A stretch of DNA of 64,000 nt from Epiperipatus broadwayi. Its lineage: Eukaryota > Onychophora > Udeonychophora > Euonychophora > Peripatidae. Where the stretch lies: assembly GCA_028023455.1 (NCBI GenBank), contig JAQFVV010012398.1, positions 3,372,682-3,436,681 of the forward strand, read 5' to 3'. How positions within the stretch are numbered: position 1 is the stretch's first letter; each line of letters opens with the position of its first letter. Positions 57,862-64,000 of this stretch are shown one piece after another. A model generated the notes under the pieces. That model made no database searches. It had not been told where the DNA came from and worked only from the letters and a program-made list of their open reading frames with translations. A program made the translations under genes and the position numbers.

Positions 57862-57925
57862 AAATGATACCCCAATATACATATTTTATGCTAAACCAGC
57901 ACTCATCACTTGGGCCAGATCATAA
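57862..57925 (-). ncRNA. Hammerhead motif, family A copy 3, left arm (decayed)
   Basis: On the minus strand: ATGATC and CCAA of stem I, GTGATGA in place of CTGATGA, perfect stem II GTGCT/AGCAT with GGTTT loop, AAAA in place of GAAA, stem III ATA/TAT, ATA site, TTGG and ATCAT. Two core changes. Confidence 0.5.
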
Positions 57926-58351
57926 TCTCTAACACATATGTCCAATTAAGACAGCAATTTAGTCTTCTTACTCTTCCAACAATTCAACCATTCAGTTCAT
58001 TGAAAAAACAACAATGGAAATGCTCAAAGTCCTTGGTAAATTTGATATTGTAGTTTCACCTATGTAGACATTACATCAATCTAACACCTAATATTATCAG
58101 ACCATTACATATTCACATTAATAGAAGGGGGGTGGTCTGGAATTATACTATGATGTAACTTATTTTCAAAGCACTATGTAATTTCATGGGTGTGACTACA
58201 ATATCAAATCTTCCAAGGGCTCTGAGCATTCCATCATTGATTTTTCATATGAATGTTTGAACTGTTGGAAGTATAAGAAGATTAAAGCCTGTATATTAAA
58301 GTTTAAGGAATTACTATCTTAGTATAAGCTGAGCACTGATTGTATATATGT

Positions 58352-58413
58352 GTAGGATTTGGCCCCACTGATGAATGTTGCTTCAGCAAGAAATATGTAT
58401 ATTGGGGATCATT
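58352..58413 (+). ncRNA. Hammerhead motif, family A copy 3, right arm
   Basis: CTGATGA at 58368-58374 and GAAA at 58390-58393 are both intact, separated by a stem-loop (TGTTG/CAGCA with a short loop). Stem III is ATA/TAT with a TG loop, then the ATA site and TTGGGGATCAT. The 5' strand of stem I (GGATTTGGCCCCA) has changed, so stem I is weaker than in copy 2. This is the only family A arm in which both core strands match consensus. Confidence 0.6.
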
Positions 58414-59350
58414 TATCTTTTTGCCATATGTGTGGTCATTTGTATCGATTGTTTGAGATGGAGTGAAAGTATGAATATAGATTGAAAATACTAAGTTCAA
58501 ATCCTTCTATTTACTATAATAAACATTCAGTATACTAAATGAATAGATTAATTACAAAATAGTTTTATTGTGTATTTTCACAATTTGCTGTTTTTCATCA
58601 AAAGTTTATCAAGATGAAGTCTGTTTCTATGTGGAGACAATTCATTTTGCATGTTAATGCATGCTAATTTCAGAGAGAATTGGGATAAGACTATCATTAG
58701 TACACTTTAATACCTATATTAATAAATAATGTCATTATCATAAAAATAATATATATATGCTACATTAATACTGTAATATATATATATGCATTCTGTTCAC
58801 TTTGTAATTCTCTATTTTGGACCAATTACTTTTAGATATTTTTAATGATATATCATTTGTTTATTCATTAGTTTGTATTTTAAATCACCTTTATATTTTA
58901 TTTTTTCAGATAAGTAAGAATATATTATCCTAAAAATTACCATTAAATTTTATCAGAATATAAAGTAAAATTTATACAAAATAAATGACTCATATAAAAA
59001 AAAATATGTTTTAAAAAAGTGGTTAGAAAATTTTTATATATCTGTCAATAGATGGATCATTTTGCAAAGAAGAAAATTAATAGATAATTTTTATTAATTA
59101 CTGTACAGTTTTAATAGTAAAATAATGTTTACTGTTCGCTTATATAAAACAGATATCTAACTTTTTCATGTGAAAAATTTATTTTAATAAATTAAAAAAA
59201 ACAAACGTGCTTTCGATTATTTCAAAATTTCACGTATTCCATTGTATTAATAAAACCTTATTTTTTAAAACAAGTTTATTGACATATTTTAATGGAAGGA
59301 AATCTAAATTCATTTGTTAATACTATGTAAATAAGTGGGTGTTAGAACAA

Positions 59351-59358
59351 TATTTAAA
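59351..59358 (+). promoter_or_regulatory. TATA-like box
   Basis: TATTTAAA lies about 87 bp upstream of the signal-peptide ATG at 59438, a fitting distance for a short 5' UTR. Confidence 0.4.
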
Positions 59359-59437
59359 GCCTAGAAAAAGTAATTGTCAACAGTAAACATTCCACATCAG
59401 TGTTTATCACCTATTAAATCCACCAATAAACTCCACT

Positions 59438-59548
59438 ATGAAGCTACTTCTAATCAGTATAATTCTTATTATCAGTTTGTTTTGCATCCAGGAATCAGAA
59501 ACAATAAAGCCCATTATTTCAAAAGATATTGCCGAATTAAAAAAGAGG
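59438..59548 (+). CDS. Candidate first coding exon of a secreted peptide precursor
   Basis: ATG at 59438 opens 37 codons that end exactly at a consensus donor, AGG|GTGAGT (59549). Residues 1-18 are a textbook signal peptide (MK, then a run of Leu/Ile/Ser ending LFCIQ), with likely cleavage after about residue 18-22 (ESET follows). The mature start is KPIISKDIAEL and ends KKR, a possible dibasic processing site. The intron is phase 0. Signal peptide plus short propeptide in exon 1 is common in secreted peptide genes (hormone, antimicrobial or venom-type). The later exons were not found, so the class is unknown. Confidence 0.55.
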
Positions 59549-60823
59549 GTGAGTTCTCCATTTTTTGTTTAGCATTAACATAGAAGTAACATTTCATTTA
59601 TATTTTCAATTTCAAACATATTGTACTTTCAAAATTCAGTTAAAATTAACCAAACAAGCTCTGTATCGTACGTATATAATTTATGCTATATGAAAATATA
59701 GTTTTTTTTTTGGTTATATAAAATAAAGTTGAGACATTCTAATAAGATCTAAAAACATCTAACGAATTTTATTATTATTTTAAATCATTTTTTAAAAATA
59801 TTACCCCCCCCCCTTTCAATATTGTCAACATACTTAAGTCAAAATTATTTTTATAGTGCATTATAAAATAACTACAATAAAATAATTGATTAAATTAATA
59901 ATAAATCCCCGTTATACTAAAGTAATGCCGTTATTAATTAGCTATTCCTTATTATCTATTTTTACAGCCTATAATATATGTTAATTTTGAATATATAGTG
60001 CATTCTGTAAATTTATTTTTATATAATAATAAAAAATAAGAATAAAATTTTACACATTAATTAATGTAATTTATTTTTTTTGTAAATAGAACGTTGTTTT
60101 TAACAATAGATGATTTAAAAATATTCTTACATTCTAATCTGCGTTCTGTTCTGCATTGAAAATGCTGTTTTAAACCCTTTTAAGATAAACAGATTTCTGC
60201 TCTAGATTTTTTTTTTTAAATCTTAATATTTGTCCATTTTTGAATTTTTTATTATTATCGTATATTAAAGTGATTGCATTATACAATAGTTTTGAAAATT
60301 TAACCAAATGTGGAAGAGTATTTTAAAAAATCTGACCTAGTTTGAAACCCAAGCCATATGTCTAAATAATTTTAGCTGGACATAGTGTTAATGGAAAATT
60401 GTGCAATTTTAGTTCACATTAACATTTTTGTCATTCTGATCAATTTTTTAACAAAATTTGTTTAAAATTTTGTACAATCTATTTTGACACATTAATTTGC
60501 ACACAAAAGGCAAGCATATAATTATATGGCACTTTTAGCTAGGCAGAGATTCATTTCAGATAACAATATTAGATACATGGTGAACAGTGGTGTGATGGCT
60601 TTATTGAATAAAAGATTTTTTAAATACCAAATGAGTTAGACTGAAATGACCTTTCCCATTATTTTGCAATTACTAGTTAAATAATATGAGTCATGGATTG
60701 GCGAACAAAAGATTGAAAAATTCTCATTTAAAGAAAATATTCATAAAAATAAAAATGTTTGCCTCTTTTATTAAAACACATTGCTATTTGCAACTGACTG
60801 TTTAATAAACAATCATCACCTTG
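59549..60823 (+). other. AT-rich DNA, perhaps intron of the secreted-peptide gene
   Basis: Contains a CCCCCCCCCC run at 59804-59814 and no recognisable exon. Confidence 0.4.
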
Positions 60824-61315
60824 GTTATATAAAGAGCTCACAAATAAGCTCTTAACAAGCTTTGCAGAATATCCCTAACTCCAGACCAGTTTCTGCTACT
60901 GGCTTCCTCAGTGATGTGCTAGGATATTCAAGCAGTGGATTAAAAATACCAGGACAAACCCAGCATTTTATCTATTGAATAATTATTAAGTAGAAAATCT
61001 GAATTTTTCAGACATTCATATGTCTTCCAATCCTGCTATCCAACTTAAATAGCCACATGGGACTGAAAGAAGTTCAGATATACCATATATTAATAGCTCT
61101 AGCAATATAAAATCACCAAAGCCTTAATCGCAAAAAGTAAAATTACAAAGAAATCAAGTCATATGTCACATGACCTAAATTAACAAACTTGTATTACAAA
61201 TGTTATATAAAGAGCTCACAAATAAGCTTTTATTTGTGAGCTCTTTATATAACATTTGTAATACAAGCTTGTTAAATTAAGTTATGTGACATATGACTTG
61301 ATTTCTTTGTAATCA
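60824..61315 (-). mobile_element. Hammerhead repeat, family F, with a terminal palindrome
   Basis: GTTATATAAAGAGCTCACAAATAAGC occurs at 60824 and 61202, a direct repeat with 378-bp spacing that marks one full unit and the start of a second. The second unit turns back on itself at about 61230, giving a palindrome over 61145-61315. The unit carries a type I hammerhead on the minus strand and a distal part (GACATTCATATGTCTTC, CCATATATTA, AGCAATATAA) shared with the repeat at 63215-63625. There is no ORF. Confidence 0.75.
60867..60929 (-). ncRNA. Type I hammerhead ribozyme, family F
   Basis: On the minus strand: outer stem I GAATATCC (plus 60922-60929) with GGATATTC (plus 60867-60874), 8 bp without mismatch; inner stem I ends TCA facing TGG. 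Core CTGAGGA (plus 60905-60911) fits CTGANGA. Stem II is short (GC/GC around CAGTA, with an A-A next to the core). GAAAC (plus 60889-60893), 2-bp stem III AC/GT with TG loop, and GTC at 60886-60884. All core residues are present. Confidence 0.75.
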
Positions 61316-61409
61316 CCTTGGTTTTTAGCAGTTTTTAAATTTTATTTTAATGGCAGCATTATTTAGTACATGAATTTTTTAAGCTGCTTAATTATTAACT
61401 AAACATTAC

Positions 61410-61698
61410 AAAGGAATCTGTAAATATTTGATCAAGTAGCTATATTCATCAATAATTTTATTAAATCCTTTAATTCCAGAATATTTCATGTTTTGTATTT
61501 CTCCACATCTATATAGATTAATGTCTGCTAAATTCAGTTTATAAAGTAAAGGAAAATGGCTCAGGATTATCATTAATCTGTTGATAAGATTCCAGTTGAG
61601 TTTACAAAGATTAAGTTCAACTGGCTTTATTATTGGATCTGAAAAAGAAATTTGATTGGAACCACATTTTTTACAATTTTTCAAATGTAGATTCTTGT
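61410..61698 (-). CDS. Candidate exon of a leucine-rich-repeat protein, TBCE/TBCEL-like
   Basis: On the minus strand a strong acceptor (ATTTTTTTGAATTTTTAG) ends at 61699. From 61698 the frame is open for about 95 codons to a possible donor GTAATG at 61409 (the frame itself stops at 61406-61408). The peptide starts KNLHLKNCKKCGSN and contains VELNLCKLNWNLINRLMIIL then FPLLYKLNLADINLY: two leucine-rich repeats in the L.L..C.L.W......FP.L..L.L pattern known from tubulin-folding cofactor E and its like protein. The assignment rests on pattern only. The neighbouring exons are not identified. Confidence 0.45.
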
Positions 61699-62213
61699 CT
61701 AAAAATTCAAAAAAATCTTGTTTGAATTATTCGACTTAACATATTTTTATAGATTTTCTGTGAGACAATTTTTCTTCTGTGCCATCTGGCAGAGGAAAAT
61801 GTGAAAGAACAGGAAGGCATTGAAAAGGAATAGGCATGAGTGTATTTATAATAGCAGCATTCACAACTATTTACATAATTATGTCTAACAATATATTTTA
61901 TCATACAAATTATCGCAAATCCTTGAAGGCATTCATTTCTGAAAACAAAGTGCACAAACAAAAAAGCAATGACATCATTAAAAACTAACTCTCCATTCTA
62001 AAAATACCTATTTAAAAAAATCAAAAAATTTTAAACAAATCAGATTCTTTGAACAATACTTTTAGACATATATCATTTATTGAAAATTTTAACAGTAAGA
62101 ATTTTGCTAATACATGTAGAAAAAATATATCATTAAAATGCCAAAATTCCCTTCAAATCATGGTATTTATTAATAATAAAGAGTTTTTCCTATCACAAAT
62201 ATTATTAATTTAG
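61699..62213 (-). other. Presumed intron or intergenic DNA
   Basis: The 84-codon minus-strand frame at 61707-61961 overlaps the acceptor region of the LRR exon and has no recognisable domain. Confidence 0.35.
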
Positions 62214-63212
62214 TGCAATGTTTCTTAACCAGTGATCCACAGAAAAATTTTAATGGTTGCAAAAAAGCTTATAAATACATTCTTATTTGTTATACATATA
62301 TTTTTTACAATATTTAGACTAATTTTATTAAATTCATCTTTGATTCAGTTTTATGATATTTTTTTTGTTTGTTAATTATTTTATTGATAAAAATTCATAT
62401 AAAAAAACTCAAAAACAAAACACTACAATACAAAAAAGTTATTTCCTAGTATCAGTCATCTCATAGTGAAAACACAGCTCCATTAACGATTTTGTGCATG
62501 CACACACACTTCATGTACACAGTTGGACTTTGGTATGTTCAAAAATAATTCAACAATTGTCAATCTTATATACTATATAGTTTGCCATAGCCAACCATTC
62601 GAAATTGCATTGGCACACAGTAATAGAAATTATTATGTAATAGGTGTCTACTAAATTAAAGTATATTAAATATTTGATATTTACTTTTTTGATAAATTTT
62701 GGCCATTTAAAAATTAATAATAGCAAGAAAACATGAAAAACTATTGCAGACTTTTTTCAAAAACCAAGTGTAAGTACTTTGAATGCTAATGAAAATATTA
62801 TTTATTCATAAAAAGATTTATCTCAGGCAAACGAAAATTTGCTGTTGTTCGTCAATTCAATTCTGATTATTTAAATTTTGTTTTCATTTCTCAGCCTGAG
62901 TCGTAAAATTTTTTACCCAGATCTCAATGCATTATTTGCAGAGAAATTTTGTCCAAAGAATTTATGAACTCAGCAAAATTAAAGCGTCATTTAAAGAACA
63001 AACATTCAAATCTTAAGCTACTGGATTTTTTTTTTTTTGACATAAAACTGCTGAATTAAAGAAACAAAAAATATCTTTCAAAAAATTTATGTTAATTGAT
63101 AAGTTTCTTGTAAAAGCATCATATTTAATTGCTTTAAACATTGTCATATGCAAAAATCAGTATACTCTATTGCCGAAAACTTAATTAAAACATGTTTAAT
63201 AGATAAGCAAAA
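62214..63212 (+). mobile_element. hAT element remnant with BED-finger transposase, 3' truncated
   Basis: The left end near 62214 (CAATGTTTCTTAACCAGTGATCC) matches the CAGTGNTTCTTAACC terminus of hAT-Charlie elements. A decayed transposase frame follows and is lost at about 63212, where the hammerhead repeat 63215-63625 begins. No right terminus is present. Confidence 0.7.
62730..63212 (+). pseudogene. hAT transposase (SCAND3/ZBED-like), N-terminal part
   Basis: The plus strand reads a broken frame. Clear pieces are DYLNFVFI near 62860, a BED-type zinc finger at about 62916-63010 (SQCIICREILSKEFMN then SAKLKRHLKNKH, with C..C and H...H), and further on ASYLIALNIV and KNQYTLLPK near 63115-63185. 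These match the order of the hAT transposases related to SCAND3 and ZBED proteins. A T-run and several frameshifts destroy it. Confidence 0.75.
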
Positions 63213-63214
63213 TA

Positions 63215-63625
63215 AGAGTCATAGATCACATGACCCTATTCTCTTAAGCTTGTAAGTTATAAACAATGAGGATTGCCAATTCCTCAACAAGCTTTGTGAT
63301 AAATGCTTAGACAGAGAAAGCATTTAAAATATCTCTGTCAGGAACCCCCCCCCAAGCCCCTGACCATGGTTTCATGCTTTGACACTCCTCAGAGAGGTGC
63401 CAGGGTAGGTTCAGACACTAGATCTAAAAATACAAACCCAAAACCAGCATTTATCTAAAAGTTGTCTATTGAGTGGAAAATGTGAAATTTTCAGACACCT
63501 ACATGTCTTCAAACCCAGCTATCGAATTCAAATAGCTATATGGGGCTGATAGATCTTCAGCCATACCATATATTAGTAATCTTAGCAATATAACATTGCA
63601 TAAGACTTAATTAATCATAGAATTA
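63215..63625 (-). mobile_element. Hammerhead repeat, family F-like, single unit
   Basis: Shares its distal part with 60824-61315 (CAGACACCTACATGTCTTC, CCATACCATATATTA, AGCAATATAAC) and its proximal part with the palindrome at 7931-8199 (GCCAATTCCTCAACAAGCTTTG, AATGCTTAGACAGAGA). It thus links these two loci into one family. A type I hammerhead lies at 63350-63405. It sits exactly between the truncated hAT element and the RTE copy. A run of nine C at 63345-63353 lies in stem I. Confidence 0.65.
63350..63405 (-). ncRNA. Type I hammerhead ribozyme motif in the 63-kb repeat
   Basis: On the minus strand: CCTCT before the core pairs with AGGGG after the cleavage site (one G-U). Core CTGAGGA (plus 63386-63392), stem II GTG/CAT around a short loop, GAAAC (plus 63369-63373), a 3-bp stem III ACC/GGT with AT loop, and canonical GTC at 63364-63362. 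Core residues all fit CTGANGA and GAAA. Confidence 0.65.
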
Positions 63626-64000
63626 AACTTGGATGGAGTGCTTTTGGTAGAAATAACTTGATACTAAAAGGAAATATGCCTATGTGTTTGAAAAGGAAGA
63701 TTTTTAACAAATGTGTTTTACCAGTTTTTACTTATGGATCTGAGACTTGGACACTTAATAGAAGAGCAATACAGAGACTCCAAACCACTCAAAGAAGTAT
63801 GGAGAGATGAATGTTTGGAGCAACAAGAAGAGATTGAAAACACAAGTATGGGTAAGGGAACAAACAGGTGTTACTGACCTCATTGAAAAAATTAAAAGAT
63901 TGAAGTGGAGTTGGGCTGTACATATTGCTAGAAGAGATGATAATAGATGGACAATTGAAATCTTAAACTGGATTCCTAAAGACTGTAAAAGACCCAGAAA
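63600..64000 (+). mobile_element. RTE LINE, third copy, C-terminal reverse transcriptase, runs off the right edge
   Basis: The plus strand encodes the end region of an RTE reverse transcriptase: VLPVFTYGSETWTLNRRAIQRLQTT then QRSMER, a stop, then shifted VTDLIEKIKRLKWSWAV-type and IEILNWIPKDCKRP pieces. The ETWTL...LQTTQRSMER block is characteristic of this group. It matches the DNA of the copy at 31880-32060. Stops make it a pseudogene; the element starts abruptly next to the hammerhead repeat. Confidence 0.85.

Larger units (their letters stand above)
57774..58512. mobile_element. Foldback element, family A copy 3 (inverted dimer)
   Basis: Left end GGGATTTGAACTTAG near 57776 mirrors right end CTAAGTTCAAATCC near 58490. 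Arms of about 200 bp flank an interior of about 330 bp that includes a CTCAAAGTCCTTGG block and its inverse CCAAGGGCTCTGAG. Each arm has a hammerhead motif. The minus-strand ORF 58303-58500 is not a gene. Confidence 0.8.

Overview
The window is animal nuclear DNA: very AT-rich (roughly 70% by eye), with splice-bounded exons scattered through long non-coding stretches and a dense load of transposable elements. No long continuous gene, rRNA, operon or CRISPR is present. The lineage cannot be fixed from the sequence. An RTE-type LINE, Penelope-like and Ty3/gypsy elements, hAT elements and hammerhead-bearing repeats together suit an invertebrate such as an arthropod, mollusc or cnidarian; this is inference.

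Layout. 1-2330: minus-strand RTE LINE carrying a hAT MITE. 2400-2697: likely terminal exon and 3' UTR of a minus-strand gene. 2780-12240: mostly AT-rich DNA with one weak exon, a 269-bp palindrome and a foldback element. 12880-16547: decayed minus-strand APE-type LINE, abutted by a young gag-only LTR element (16548-21984). 22259-24335: three blocks of tandem repeats. 28198-29331: a hydrophobic ORF and a foldback. 30125-32075: foldbacks and a second RTE copy split by a second hAT MITE. 32440-32773: CpG-richer start of a plus-strand gene. 33962-34057: a pair of hairpins with the same loop. 35625-38044: two more palindromes and a tRNA-Gly-like retropseudogene. 40022-40363: a coding-like exon. 40800-48090: a Penelope-like element split by a complete 5.4-kb Ty3/gypsy element with a 4-bp target duplication. 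48880-58512: foldbacks, microsatellites and a tandem ribozyme-bearing repeat. 59438-59548: signal-peptide exon of a secreted peptide gene. 60824-61698: ribozyme repeat and an LRR-type exon. 62214-64000: hAT transposase remnant, another ribozyme repeat and a third RTE copy running off the end.

Most notable. At least five repeat loci that look like unremarkable palindromes or unknown repeats carry type I hammerhead ribozyme motifs: core CTGANGA, short stem II, GAAA, a minimal stem III of 2-3 bp closed by a 2-nt loop, a cleavage triplet, and a two-part stem I. One locus is a head-to-tail tandem with about 426-bp spacing between predicted cleavage sites, as in animal retrozymes. Others are inverted dimers with a ribozyme in each arm on opposite strands. 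The mobile elements have no visible functional tie to the host exons, which lie between them.
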